From positions 39,939,135-40,003,134 of the forward strand of contig CM051517.1 of the NCBI GenBank assembly GCA_028015205.1: a DNA stretch of 64,000 nt. The letters run 5' to 3'. The first letter of the stretch is position 1, and every line of letters begins with the position of its first letter. This DNA comes from Mytilisepta virgata (taxonomy: Eukaryota > Mollusca > Bivalvia > Mytilida > Mytilidae). Positions 37,401 to 52,400 of the stretch are shown here, in pieces. Under the pieces are notes generated by a model that ran no database searches, had not been told where the DNA came from, and saw only the letters and a program-made list of their open reading frames with translations. The position numbers and the translations under genes are program-made.

Positions 37401-40400
37401 GATTATAATATTTAGTAAGTAAAAGAGGTGTCTAGAATTTACAGATGGCAACAGGAAGTTATATGTTGAGTTAGTATAACAGATGTAAAGAATCTTACCT
37501 TGTTTTACAGATGAAAACAGGAAGTTCACCTGTATTATCTTTGAGTTATTATAAGAGATGTCCAGAATCCTACCTGGTTTACAGATGACAACAGGTAGTT
37601 TACATGTATTATCAGAGGTGTTTATAATCTTATCTGGTTTACAGATGGCACCGGAAGTTATATGTTGAGTTAGTATAACAGATGTAAAGAATCTTACCTT
37701 GTTTTACAGAAGAAAACAGGAAGTTTACCTGTATTATCTTTGAGTTATTATAAGAGATGTCCAGAATCCTACCTGGTTTACAGATGACAACAGGTAGTTT
37801 ACATGTATTATCAGAGGTGTTTATAATCTTACCTGGTTTACAGATGGCAACAGGAAGTTATATGTTGAGTTTATATAACAGATGTTCAGAATCTTACCTG
37901 GTTTACAGATGACAACAGGTAGTTTACATGTATTATCTTTGAGCAGCATACCAGCAGGACATTTAGTACACATATCAGCATTTACAATACAAGCAGCACA
38001 TTTACTACTGCATTTCTTACACACAGGTACGGAGGGATTATCTGTAAATACAACAAAATTAAAACTTATGTTGAAAACAATTTTTTAACAGAGGAAAAAG
38101 GTGCCTTAAGCTTGAGAACATTTCATTTGAAAAAATGTTTAACAAATCTGACCACACTCAATCATTTATTTTCCTAAATATACTCTTAATTAATATCTCA
38201 TTTATGCATGCCATGTTCATAGGATACTTTCAATCACTTCTATTATGTCTGTAAATTAGACATTGTAACTGGATGAATAACTATTTCTTTCTGCCAAGCC
38301 AAGTTAATAAAATCTACATAAGTTTCTGATTTTCTGGGATTTCTGCCATTTAATTATTTTATTTTTATTGCTCAGAGTAATTAAAAAGCAAAAATAATGG
38401 GAAATGTTTACTGAAAAAAGAAATCCAGAAAAATGCCTTAAAAAACCTAACAAAAGAAATTTGGACAAGCCATTTTATCATATGAGAAATAACTTTAGCA
38501 TGGCTTTATACAATATATCATAGACATGTAACAAAAAACAACCAAACTATTTTAAAAAGAAAAGAAAATATGAAATAATAAATGTTACATTTATCCCTTA
38601 CTTAGAACACATTGAAAGCTGCAAATTATTTAATGATGATTATACCTCTGTAATATCCCTCAGAACATGACTCAACACATCTGTTCTCTCCTTCTACCAC
38701 GAGGTAGCCATCTTTACATTTCTGACAGAGTTCTTTATCAGCTGCAGTAGTACAGGATTGACAGTTTTTATCACAAGCAAAACACAAAGTATGGTATTGT
38801 CTGGTCCCTGTAGGACAACTCTGTACACAGGCACTGTAAAGTATAATTAAACTATTGTACAAGAAAGAACTAACAACTGCTGTCAATTTCTATAGAATAC
38901 TGTTGATTCAACTAAAGTAAGATGGCTTCATAAGTCTTCTAATATCAAATCCTGAAATATCTCATCTCATCTAACACCAACGAAATACAATTCAGACATT
39001 TAAAACTTTTCTACATACCCTGTACTTTCAATCTTGACATTTTTACAGCTGAGACACTCTTCTGGCTTAGTTCCAGTACATGATCCTAAGCACTGCTCAT
39101 CACATTGCTAAAAAAACAGTAATGTAATACCTTTATAATAGACTTACTTTTTGTATCGTAAATATTCAATAAACTGTATTATTACATTTTGTACAATATG
39201 TTTCAAACTAGTCCATATTTTGTGATATTGCACAGTAAAAGGGATATTGCATGGTGAACTATTTTTAGAAACAGGTGATTTCCAATTCATGCCTTTAAAG
39301 TGAAATGTAATAAAACAATTATAGCACTTCACTGTCCTGCAATATCACGTTTTAAGGCCACTTACAACAATATTGTTATTAAGTGGTCCACTCAGTGCCA
39401 TAATTGTATAAAATACAACTGTATGTTTGGCAGTGCTATTCATTTCTATACATTCTCTGACAAGTTACTAAACAAAAACAAAACTCATTAGAAATGAAAA
39501 ACATCCGAGCATGGTCCATGTATAAAAGTCCAGAACCAGAACTTATTGTTTCACAACATTCAAACCTACTTTCTTATGGTTTATAAATAAAGATGGTAGC
39601 TGTAGTGTCATGTCTGACTGGTCAGGAAGTTTTACTGGTATTATGTTTGATATTTGTTATTGCTTTATGTTACAAATGTTAAAATATGAAATGGGTGAAA
39701 GCTTGCCAAACATGAGGTTGCATGTGTTATCGTGCAAAGTATACCCCTACTCACAGACTTGAAAAGTTTGACGAAAAATTTCATGTAAACATAAGGTATT
39801 GTAAAATTTGTAAGTATTGGCAAACAGGAAGTGGTTCCTTGACAGACCTGACAATATGAGAGACGATGCAACTCGTAGTCATGAAGCTACAGGCCATATA
39901 TCAGAACATTCCGTTACACAGAAGCCGAGATAAGTGTTACGAAAAATTTCAGTTTGAACGGACGCACAGACAGATGGACAGGTGAATCCAGTATACCACC
40001 CACTCCTTAGAATGGGGGTATAGTTTTTATGTACTTTTCTACTTTTCTAATATCATTGCTCAATGCCTACCGTAGGGGCAATTGTTGATAGCCTTGGTGT
40101 AGTAGGAGGAGATGATCTTCCAGCTTCAGTATTAAGGTTGATTGGATTTGTCTTTGTACCATGTAGAACTAATGTCCAAGAAGTCAGAGTTCCTATCAAA
40201 CAAAACAGTACATATTATTATTATATAGCAATGTAATATTCCATGTAGAACTTAACCAAAATTTATATTGCAATATTGTTTTAAAAATAGAAAATAGACT
40301 TATTTGACATTTAAAAGTTGTTGCTATACAATTAAAAGCTCATGCAATATAAAGTCTGCTCGGATCAATATTCACCAATATTAATGCAATAACCATATAT

Positions 40401-43400
40401 TATTGTATAGCAACGTAATATTCCCTGTAGAACGAAACAAAAAATAGCGTGCAATATTCACAATATTTCACGGAGAGCAATATTCCATTGTAAGGACGAT
40501 GTCTTTGATAGTTTTTCGAGTTATTTCCAGGGTCTGGGTGGTGTTGCCATACAATAAACGGATTATTGTGCAAAATTGGGAAATATTGTCTCTCGTAGAA
40601 TATTATATCGCACTCGCAAGCTCATGCAATATTACATTCCACTCAGGACAATATTTCCCAGTATTCGTGCAATAACCCTATATTATTAAGGAAGCCAGAA
40701 AAATATTAAAACCTAACTATAAAAACTTCTAGGTTAATTTTTAAAAATGTTCATCTAATAATTAAATTTGTTTGGATACCAATTTTTAACATTTTTGTTT
40801 GTGCAATGGAACCATCACCACACAGTGAAATGTTTCACAAAACAAATATTTCTAATTGTGAAAATTAATAAGCCAGGAAATTCACCCCCTTGAAACAATA
40901 ACAAATAAAACACTCTTATCTTGGTCTCCTAAGTTTTTGAGTAATCAAAGTTACTCTGTACATAAATATCATAAATATTACATTAAGAAAAACTCATATT
41001 TAGGGACATGCATGTAAAATTCACATATAAACAACTATAAGAATCCATACCCTTCAAAACAGGAGATGCTGCTTGCCAACCAGTATTTGACCGATGATCA
41101 TCTATTTCTAGTTTCCAAACACCTGTCGGATTTTCTTCCCAAAAATGAACAGAAAGAAAGGCCCAGTCTCTAAATCCTCCTTTCATTATGTCATTTGGTC
41201 TCTGAGGTAGAATTGTTGATCTAGTTCCACTGGGAGAAGTTATATGTATGACTGCATTTCCACGTCGATGGTAGTTTAATGTTATCTTGACCTGGACATG
41301 TTCTAGATAATTGACTTCATTACTCGTGCCTTGACAAGCATCAGTAGTAATGGAATCCTCATAATGAGAATTTGTAATCTGACTGGAAAAACAAATAGTA
41401 AACTCTGTATACATCGTAGCTCTTAAATATTATTTTTCAACTATATACTGCAAAATCAATAATTACTGGTGCTGGTGGAGTAAAAGTAAAGTTAATGTCA
41501 TTGACCAATTTTTAGCCCACAATGGGCTTACAACATACAAAGAGAACATATATAGAGAGAAATCCAAAAGATAGTTATTACATTTACACATACACTGAAA
41601 TGGGTTTTTCTAGATTACTCAAACCATTTTTAGTTCAAGATGATGTATAAATTTCCATTTAAGAATGATGTAAAATAAAAAATAAATAAAACCAGTGTAA
41701 ATTAAAACCCATAAATACTTAAACTGTATTTTATCCCCAATATTTACTGTAACATAGGAAATACTAATGCAAATCAATATTTTGGGTTTTTTTTATTATT
41801 ATTATTATATGGGTTATAAAAAAATTTCAGTCCAAGCAGCCAGTCATTACAGTTGGAGGAAGCTGGAGTACAAATGAAAAAAAGTACCCTTGACAACCCT
41901 TTTCAATAAATAAGGTTCAGACTAATCATCTCAGCATTGAAATTACTGTGAACCTAAACATTTAATCAGACTGCCTCAACAATTCAGTCACTTATGTACC
42001 TCATAAAATTTTGAAATTGATTTCTGCCAACAAGTTATTTATGTTAAAAAATTTTAAATATTAGGACTACACAGGGCCTGTACTGATTTCAACTGATAGT
42101 TTTCTTACTGTATTCTGTGTATATTCATAACTATGATATAATGAAATTTTTTACATTTAAATTCATGAAACTTACACATTAATTTTTGGAGAAGGTACTG
42201 TACAAATACGCTTATCTGGTACATTATTCCATCTCAAGGCATAATCTACCATAGCTGTGGCATTCATCAAGCCATATCCATATTTCAAACTAACTGTAAA
42301 TTTACAAATAACCCTAATTAATATGACTGCATTCTTTAGATTCTGGGAAAAAAATCAGTACTTATTTCACTGACACAACAAAATTTTTAATTTTCAACAT
42401 GTATTTATGAAGAGAGTTTACCTGCAACTGACTTATTTTAAAGTAAAATGAATTAACTTTATTATTGAAAATATATATTAATAAATATAAAATATAGAAG
42501 GCAACAAGCATTCTGAAAGTATTGCTGGGCAATACAATGTCCCCTACCGGCTTAAGCTATGAGAAAACATGTAAAATTCCCTAAGTATGTGAATCGGATG
42601 AAGACGTATTGACAGATTGACTTCTAAAAAGGGGTACACAATAATTACCAAATCAGCTTGCTATGTAGCTCATCATTATAAGCTCACATACCAATAAGAT
42701 CACCTGGTAAAGGGTTTGCAAAAAAAGTCCAGAAAACTATTATTTTGAAAATTATTCCTATTTCCAAGGGCAATAACTCTAACAATAATAATCCAATCAG
42801 TGCTATTTTTATTTAACTTCTTCAAGATTCAATGTCAAAACTGAGGTTTAAACTGCAAAAAAATCATCGAAAAGGAACGAAATTTGAACTTGATCTGTAA
42901 CTTGTCATGGTTAAACTATATACCAAATATCAAATCAATATCTTAAAGCATGACGAAAAAAATTGTGGAAAACTGATTATTTGGATGAATTTTCTAAGTT
43001 TGTGAACCATAACTTGGCAAAAAAATCATCCGAACAGACCGAAATTCGAAATTGATCTGTAACTTGTCATGGTAAAACTATACACCAAATATCAAATCAA
43101 TATCTTTAAGCATGACGAAAAAATGGGTCAAAGACACAAATGGCCGGGTTGCTTTACTGGGTGTTTACTTTAGTGGTGACAAAGGTGATTACAAGATCAT
43201 ATTGCACATTGGCAGTCATGAATATTTATATAGACAAAATCAGACACATTGTATGTTGGTGTACGAGCACAGAGGCAGTCATCAATTTAATTAGAAATAG
43301 GTGAAGTAAGCAATATTTGATTTGATTACATGTTGATAAACACTTGTTTGGAAAAATGGGAAATAATTCCTGAAATAATTCCATAAAGTGAAGTGCACAT

Positions 43401-46400
43401 CTTCAATATATATTAAAACATTTTGCAAAGTTTCAAGGATGCTGGTGAAAAACTGTAGGAGGAGTTGATTTCGCAAAATAGGTACCCTCTATTGAAGATG
43501 TCAATAAAAAACGACTAAGTTCCAAAGTTTGGAAAAATGGGAAATAATTCCTGAAATAATTCCATAAAGTGAGGTGCACATCTTCAATATATATAGAAAC
43601 ATTCTATGAAATTTCAATGATATGGGTGAAAAACTATAGGAGGAGTTGATTTGCAAAATAGGTACCCTCTATTGAAAATGTCAATAAAAACAAGAGGCTC
43701 TCCAGAGCCTGTATCGCTCACCTGGAGTCTGGTTTTCATTGGACAATTAATCAACTATTTGACCAAATTTGTTGCAATTGGCTCAATTGTCCAGGGGAAA
43801 TTTGTTGAAGATTTATTTTTCATAAGGTTTAATGTTAAAATATGTTCCCTGATGGTGGTAGTCCTGGCAGGAAGTTGATAAAATTGACCAGGAATAAGGG
43901 TGAACCTTAAATAAATGTAACAGAACCTGACCTCAAATTACACAAACCAATAACTCCTAAATAGAATTTGGGAATCCCTTCAAAATTTCAGGGTATGTAG
44001 ATCTCAACATGGGAAACATTTTTCAATTTACATTTCACTTCTATCTCAAATAGTTTTGGAGATAAATGCAAGAATGTTAAAATTTTGAAAATTTGACAAA
44101 AAAAGGGCAATAACTCCTAAATGGGTTTTGGGATTTCCTTTTAAATTTCAGGGTATGTAGATCTCAACATGGCAAACATTTTTCAAATTTACATTTCACT
44201 TCTATCTGAAATAGTTTTGGAGATAAATGACGAAAAATGTTAAAATTTTGAAAATTTGACGAAAAAAGGGCAATAACTCCTAAACAGGTTGTGGAATTTT
44301 GTCTTACCTTTTCTATTTTTAGCATTAGTCAGCCATTCTCCATCCTGGAATGGTTCTGTGATTGATGTTAATAATGTTATGTACTGCACATCTCTCCATG
44401 TAAGATTTGGACTGAAATTTATAAAGTTTTAACAAAATAGAATGTGATGTAACTTACACAGAAGATTTAAGACCTAGATGTAATCAATCTATTCCTGTGT
44501 TCAGTCATAAGGGATGTTGTTTTACTGACAATCATATTATTAAAGTAAATTTTAGCATCTAAAATGCACAAATAATTTATTTTTATACCATCTTGAAAGG
44601 TTCTAAATAAGCTATAAACTACCAAAGTCCAACAAAATGTACAATGTTTATCAATTATTCTGTTACAACTAGAATACACGAAACAATGTCTTAGATATGC
44701 ATACCAGCAACATAAATCTTAAAACAAGGGCAACGCGAAGCATGGAATCTCCTTGCCATGAAAACATTTGGCCATGAAATTTGTAAATGTATAAATATTT
44801 TCTTGTCATTTGATTTTTTGACCTCGAAAAACAATATTCTTATAGATCCTGATATGTATTTCTTAAGGATTTAGTGCTATGTAATTGGATTAAGTATCAA
44901 AATCCATTGAAGGATGTTGCTTCTAGAGTGCTCACAAGGGTGTAAAGAACTTACAAGTTCCACTGTGACCTTTGACCTATGACCTAGAACCTAGACAATC
45001 AATAGGGTTTATTGTCCTAAATCGAATTGATTCCACTCAGAAATCCCGGTATTTCACCACATTCAATGTAATAAATTAGTATATTGAATCAATAATTACG
45101 TAAATAGTTGACATACTTAGCCTCCAACATGAGTGCCACAAGACCAGCAGCCAATGGGGCAGAAGCTGATGTTCCTGTGTGCGTACTGGTACATTTCTTT
45201 CTTAAATCTGTTGTTACCTGAAATAAAAATGTAATTAACATTATAATCATGCCTAAATTTAAGCAACTAAAATTACAATAAGCAGAGTATAATATTCAAA
45301 TACCGGGTTAGATAACTGATATTTATAAAGATCTCAAATTAAAGAAATAAATCAAAGTCATTCATACCATTTATATATAAATTCTGTTATTTGCTCTGCC
45401 TTCATTGGCAATTAAATATTTGTTTGTTTACATTTCAAAGTGAATAAATTAAAGTGTAAACTTGTATTTTAGGTATTCCAACTGACAAATTATGATCGGT
45501 GTACAATGTAAAATGTGTTTAAATCTTGCCCTTAACAGAAAGATTAATCTGTACAAACAAACTGATCAGTCAACCAAGGAATAGATAAAACTCTACATTC
45601 CCAATATATATGGGAAAATGATAAAACCACAACAGAATTCTTAAATGTAACTAATCACTACCATAGTTAACTTACAATCTGTTTTTCATGATAAGCCCCA
45701 CTGCTGTAAGTAGTAGCTAGAGTTGACGAACACTCTTCTAAGTACCAGGGACGTGTACCGTGTTCTGAAGTACTGCTGATTGACAGGGTATATATGCTGT
45801 TTGTATAACCATCACAGTTACAGCTGTCCATAGCACTACCACCATTACCCGAGGCCCATACAAATATAGATCCTCTACCACCACGACCCTAAAATATCAA
45901 CCATTATTTCACATCAGTTTTGAAGTTTGTATTGACTTTAACATCTCAGGCTTGGGCAATATCAATTACTGGTACTCTCTACAGAGCAGTCCATAAATCA
46001 AGACGATGCTCTCTTAACAAATATCTATCATATAATTGTGCAATTTACTTTAATGCATTCATATAAAAATAATGTTGAATGATTCTCAATTTACTACATC
46101 CAAATCCACCTTTGCAGCCACCTGCCAGTCATATGTTGCAAACTGTATTTTTCAAACTTAACTAATATCTTTTGAAATATTGCTATTTCATCTTTTACTT
46201 TCCCATAGGGCATGCTAAACAATGAACATAGGTACACAAAATAATATTTTCACTTATAATAAATTGATATACATTTTTAATTCCATCTTCAAAGGCCTTC
46301 CATGCAAGAGGTCCTGGTCCATCCACCACTTTACCATCATCATCAGGTCCCCAGCTGGCAGAATATATATCGATACGAGAACTGTTGAAACTTAATGACG

Positions 46401-49400
46401 TGGCTTCTACTGCATCAAATACTTCACCGTCTAACATACGAACACCTGTAAAATAAAATTATCTTTAAAATTCAGTTCAACTTACAGTATTCCTTTGCAT
46501 GGTAATAGGTAAGGTTAAAGTATACAATGTTAAAAAGAAGTTCATGTTTTTGTTTAACTGTTCATTTCAACTGAGATGCTTTTTTTAATAAAACAAACAT
46601 TCAAGGTAAAGAATGATGGTATATTCCAATTTTTTACAATATGACACTCAAGTTGAGTTGATATTTATGTTGTCCCCAGATGTAGTGGGAACGACATATT
46701 GTTATTGTTCCGTTTCTTTGGTTTTTATTGTTCCGACGAGTTCTCAGAGATGGCTGGAACAATATGAATCTTCACAGTAATGATGATCACCAAGTCTAGT
46801 TGTGCATGTAACATTAAAAATTTTTAAAATGGCCACCGTTGCCATGGAAACAGAAAAAGTATGAAAATTTTGGAAACTTTCATATCTCAAAAACTGCACA
46901 ATAGAATTTCATGAAACTTTGTACTTTTGTAAAGTATGATTACTAGAACATGTTCATGAAAATAAATTGTGATCGGTTGGAGATGTTTTGCGACCATTTT
47001 GAAAAATGTCGTTAAAATGACGAAAAACTGAACATTGTCCGATTTCAACGAAAATTGATATCTAGACTAAGTTTGGGATGATGAACAAGATGCAATCATT
47101 GAAATACAAAAATTTTCAAAATGGCCACCGTGGGCAACATCTGCCATTGCTCGCAATTGCAATTCTAGTTTTATTTGTAGTCTTTAAATATTTTAGAGTC
47201 ACTTTATGTGATGTATAATTAATATGATACATTTTGAAATGGAAGCAGTCAACTTACATTAGAATTTTAGGCTACTATTTGGCAGTCCAATGAAAAATAT
47301 ATTGTTTGAAGCCAATGATATACATGTATTTTGTTTGAAGCCCATGATATAATTATTCTGTATCTAATAATAAAATTTGACCTTATATTTCAATCTTAAA
47401 ATCTGTTCCACTGAAAATATGAAAATCTGCCCTATAAATCTAATTTTTAAGTCCCTTGGACCAATGGATCCACTGCAATGAACTAAAATGTTTTGCAGAT
47501 TTTAAGGATACGTTCTAGGTGTGCCAAAACCATAATACACTCCTGAACTTGTATAATAGAATTTTAAATCAAACTTGCTGGAAAATATAAAGTTTGAATA
47601 AGATAACTACAAGGTGATCTGAGGTATGACAAGAAACAATAAGATACATGCGATATGTAGGAAATGAGCAAAAAGTCTCAATTAGGAGAAAATAAAGATA
47701 ATTTTAACACCCCCAAAATTAAGCAAATATAATAAAAGAACAGTGTTCCAATGTCCCCCGCCACATGGCAATAACTCCAACATAAAAATAATGGTACAAC
47801 ACTGAAATTCGAACTGGACTGAGATAATACTAAATCACAACCATGTTATAAATTTAAAAAATATTTCGACATGACTCATCTTCGAACTCCCTTGAGGTAT
47901 CATTGAGTTAAAGCTACTGTATAAATATTATCCAAATCGGTCAAGAAATAAATTTGCTAGAGCGCTTACATGAAAATTTTGTCAATTTTCTAAGCTATTA
48001 AGGGGCATAACTCCTACAAAAATATTTCGACATGACTCATCTTCGAACTCCCTTGAGGTATCATTGAGTTAAAGCTACTGTATAAATATTATCCAAATCG
48101 GTCAAGAAATAAATTTGCTAGAGTGCTTACATGAAAATTTTGTCAATTTTCTAAGTTATTAAGGGGCATAACTCCTACAAAAATATTTCGACATGACTCA
48201 TCTTCGAACTCCCTTGAGGTATCATTGAGTTAAAGCTACTGTATAAATATTATCCAAATCGGTCAAGAAATAAATTTGCTAGAGCGCTTACATGAAAATT
48301 TTGTCAATTTTCTAAGTTATTAAGGGGCATAACTCCTACAAAAATATTTCGACATGACTCATCTTCGAACTCCCTTGAGGTATCATTGAGTTAAAGCTAC
48401 TGTATAAATATTATCCAAATCGGTCTGGAAATAAATTTGCTAGAGCGCTTACATGAAAATTTTGTCAATTTTCTAAGTTATTAAGGGGCATAACTCCTAC
48501 AAAAAAATTTCGAAATGACTCATCTTCGAACTCCCTTGAGGTATCATTGAGTTAAAGCTACTGTATAAATATTATCCAAATCGGTCAAGAAATAAATTTG
48601 CTAGAGCGCTTACAAGGTGGATGGACGGACGGACGGACGGATGCACGGACGGCACGATGCACGGACGGACAGACGCCCGGCATTACTATATCCCCCACAT
48701 CGCGTTGCGGCGGGGGACAAAAACCCAAAACAGTTACATGATTAAAACAACTTATCCTCCAAGTAAGAATATTTACTAAATGAGTTTATTATAAAAAATA
48801 CATACCTCCAATCCCTGAGTTAAATGCTACACCAACAATACAGTTAGAATTATTGGCTGAAGCTGATACTTCACCAGCACACCTTGTGCCATGTCTACAA
48901 AAAGAAAATGAATTTTTTTAAAATTAGGAAACTCTAATCACAGATTTGAGCTAATAGTTAAGCCAACCTAAATATATTTCTTGTTCTTGCAATTTCAGCT
49001 AAAAATATTAGAGCAGGGAAGATGTATCATTACATTTTCTTTCAATTCTTTTTGTGAATTTTCTTTGTAATCGAAGTTCAAAATGAGATGAGGAAAAAGG
49101 TTTAACTTTTGAGCTCTAAATATTTAGTGAAAAAAGAAAAAACAATTGCAACAGTTAGTGGTGAGAGACTAAAAATCTAAATTTTTTCCCCTTCAGGCTT
49201 TATGCAGTAACAAGTAACTCCATGGAATAGTAAATTAATTTTTTATGTGGCCTTATCGTTATTTGTAACTGATAGCTTCAAAATAATATTCAAACTGTAA
49301 AATCCTCACATATCTTATCAATTTAAAAGTGATCAGGTCAAAATTGAGAATTTTCTCAATTATGGGTAAGATTTTGAAAATTGTCAAAGAATCTAAAAGA

Positions 49401-52400
49401 ATCTCAAAATCTTTAAAAGTGAGATTTGTAATTTTTGAAAAATTTACAAATATTTGAAATGTAAAAGGATGAGTCTTACCCCATAAAGTGTATAATATCA
49501 CATGTTTCTCTAATTCTTTGTCAATTTAACCCTTTCTGAACCTGCTGTTTACCTAACATTTTATTAACGTGTGGTTGTAGATGATCTCAGTGGTTGGTTT
49601 AATACTATAGTATTATTGATCAAGATTTTCCATATTGGCTTAGTTATTGGTCCGAGGCAAGCCATATTGGACTGAGGCAAAGCCAATATGGAAAACCTTG
49701 TGCAAATATACATTTATTGACTAACCAGTGCAATATGTCATACTGACTAGTCCAATATGATCCTTCAATGCTTATAAATTACCAGTCCAATATGTCATAC
49801 TGACTAGTCAATACGGCATATTTACTAAATTATCATTAGAGAAACAGATTCTTACATCATTACTAGAGGATTATCTGATTATCAAATCTCGATAGTTAAA
49901 TTATTGAATTTAAAACTCCTCCCCAAGGCTCAAGACTTTAAAATTAGCTAATTTAACTATTTTGATTAGAGAAATCCAGTTATCCTCTGGAAACAATGTA
50001 AGAATCTATATACTGTGGATTCATTAATATTCGTTGTATACCAATTTTCGTGGTTTTCATGGATCCCAGTAAACCACAAATTTAAATATCCAACGAAAAA
50101 TAATATTTTTTTTCAGCTTAAATGCACTGAAGTTTGAAACCATGGAGTTTTGATGTACCTATGAACAATTCAGTTTTTACAGCATGTACTTGGATACTGA
50201 CATATGATGAGTCAGCTATATCCATAGAGGATATAGTGTTTAGTGTAATTTTGTCTTTGGTAACATATAAACTCTCAAAAAATTTTCTTAAAAAATATCT
50301 TGACTGGGTAAATTGTCGCACAATTTACTTCCGGTTTTTTTATTCAAACATTCAAGAAAAATATTAATCTTAAGTAGGCTTAAACAATACAGACTTTCTC
50401 ATAAATTACAGTAAAAACAATTTGTCAAAATATATTGAAGCAGAAATTAATGATCGTAATCGGATTAAAGATATGAATGTATATGCCCCCGAGGTATTTG
50501 GTGACAAGTGATTGCAATTTTGTCAATACATATTTCATACCTAATTAGCCTAACAAGTAAATAATTACGTCAATCTTGTTAAATTCATGATAAATTTGAA
50601 GAATCTGTTTGTTAGACTTTTGTTTTATAAGCGCTTAAAATCAGTACTTTACTGTACAATATAAAAGTCTGATCGGCACGTTTTGTCGCAGTATTTTCAT
50701 GATATCTGAGGTGCCAAGCCACGAATTTCAGTATTTCAACAACTTTTTAATTTTTTTTCTAAGCCAGCAATCCACGAATTTACGTATCCCACGAAATGCC
50801 TTTTTTTCTCTATCCACGAAAATTGGTATCCACGAAAATAAATGAATCCACAGTACAATGAATTCAATATGAGAGTTGATAAAACAGATTTAAACTGACT
50901 CAAAACATAAAAATTACTACATGAATAACAATGCTTCAAAGATTCCTTTCCTCATTATCAAATTACTGTTTAATGAATTTTTGTCTAGTTTCAATTTTAA
51001 TTTCCTATTTATTTAATGCAGTTTGTAGGGAAACAACAATAATACTAATAGATTGCTTCTTAAAGTAATGTTATTTTCCACCTATGACCTTGCATTATCT
51101 GTAGAATCTGCACTTTTAAGATGTTTATCATCACCAGTTGCAGTGATAATGTATCAGACAGTATGTTTTTCACAGATCACAGTTACTTAATTAATCTATT
51201 ATGTTAAAAATAACAATAGGATTTCTTTAATAACATGCAGGTTTATTCTGCTGGGTTTTGTGACTATATTACTCTAAACTTAAAAGTCATCATAATTCAT
51301 AAAGGAAAAATTTAAAAATGATATGGTTTCTAATTCTAGGAAAATAAAACAAAAAGGTGGTCTAAATCCTACATTTAAAATAGTGAATTCTTTTATCTTA
51401 TCAGCTACAAGGAAACACCTAATGTGTATGAAACAAACAAACTTGTTAAAGAGAAACAGAATGAAAATGAAATAATATATAATATATGTGTATGAGGTGA
51501 TAAACTCCATGTAGGGAATAACAAATTGAACAAACAATTTTCATTTGTCAAAACAGTAACTAGACGCAGTCATTTATGTTTACCACTTCTCTTGATGAAT
51601 TAGTCTGTATTATAATAAAGTTTGTTTCTACATGTTCATAAAAACAGAAAACTTGGTTGACATGACACATTTCAAAGAATTAAGTTTTATACAATAATGT
51701 ACTGTGACTAAAAGTGATATCTTAGAACATCCAATGTACAAAGTAACAACATGTACAATTATCCTTGTATTTGCACTTAAACTGTTAAAAACAACCTCAG
51801 TCAAGGAGGCCACTTCACTGCAACAATGAAACTTTAGTTTGGCTTGCCAACAAATTGTAGGACATTTACCACCTACTTACATTTGCTCTATAATACATGG
51901 ATAGTATAAAGCTCCATTTTCCTTTGCTTTTTATTTCTAAACATATAAACATAGCACAAAGTGCTTTTGTCCAGCACTGATGCTAACATCCTACTTTACC
52001 AGGCATTGATATTTAGTTAATTTGTTAAGAGGATTTTTAAAAGGAGGAATCAATTTTTTCCCTAATTAAAAAAATAGATGTAAATGAATTATGTAAGGCA
52101 CACTTATTAGCAATTGACTTTGAATTACTACAAAAAGATGTATCATTGTTAACTGGGTCCTAGTAGTCTCAGGTCCTTCATAAAAAAAAATTCTAATATG
52201 ACAGCAGACCGTCTCTTTCCACTTCTTTTATATTGGGAGACTTAATAATAATAAAAGCTCAAGTATGAATATGACTTATTTTTGTATAACATACCCATAG
52301 TCATTCTAATTTTTTCGACACCAAAACACATCAATGTTTTAGTACAATGGGAAAATCATCGAAAATTGAATTTGTTCGTTCTGTCCTCATAATTTTTTTT

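Noticed and set aside
43651..43878. Plus frame repeated at 54746-54948
   Set aside because: Both are the start of the pearl-like repeat, not a gene pair.
46195..46272. Extension of the convertase reading frame beyond 46273
   Set aside because: The frame runs on, but a GTATAT donor at 46273 and the phase-matched next exon show this is intron.
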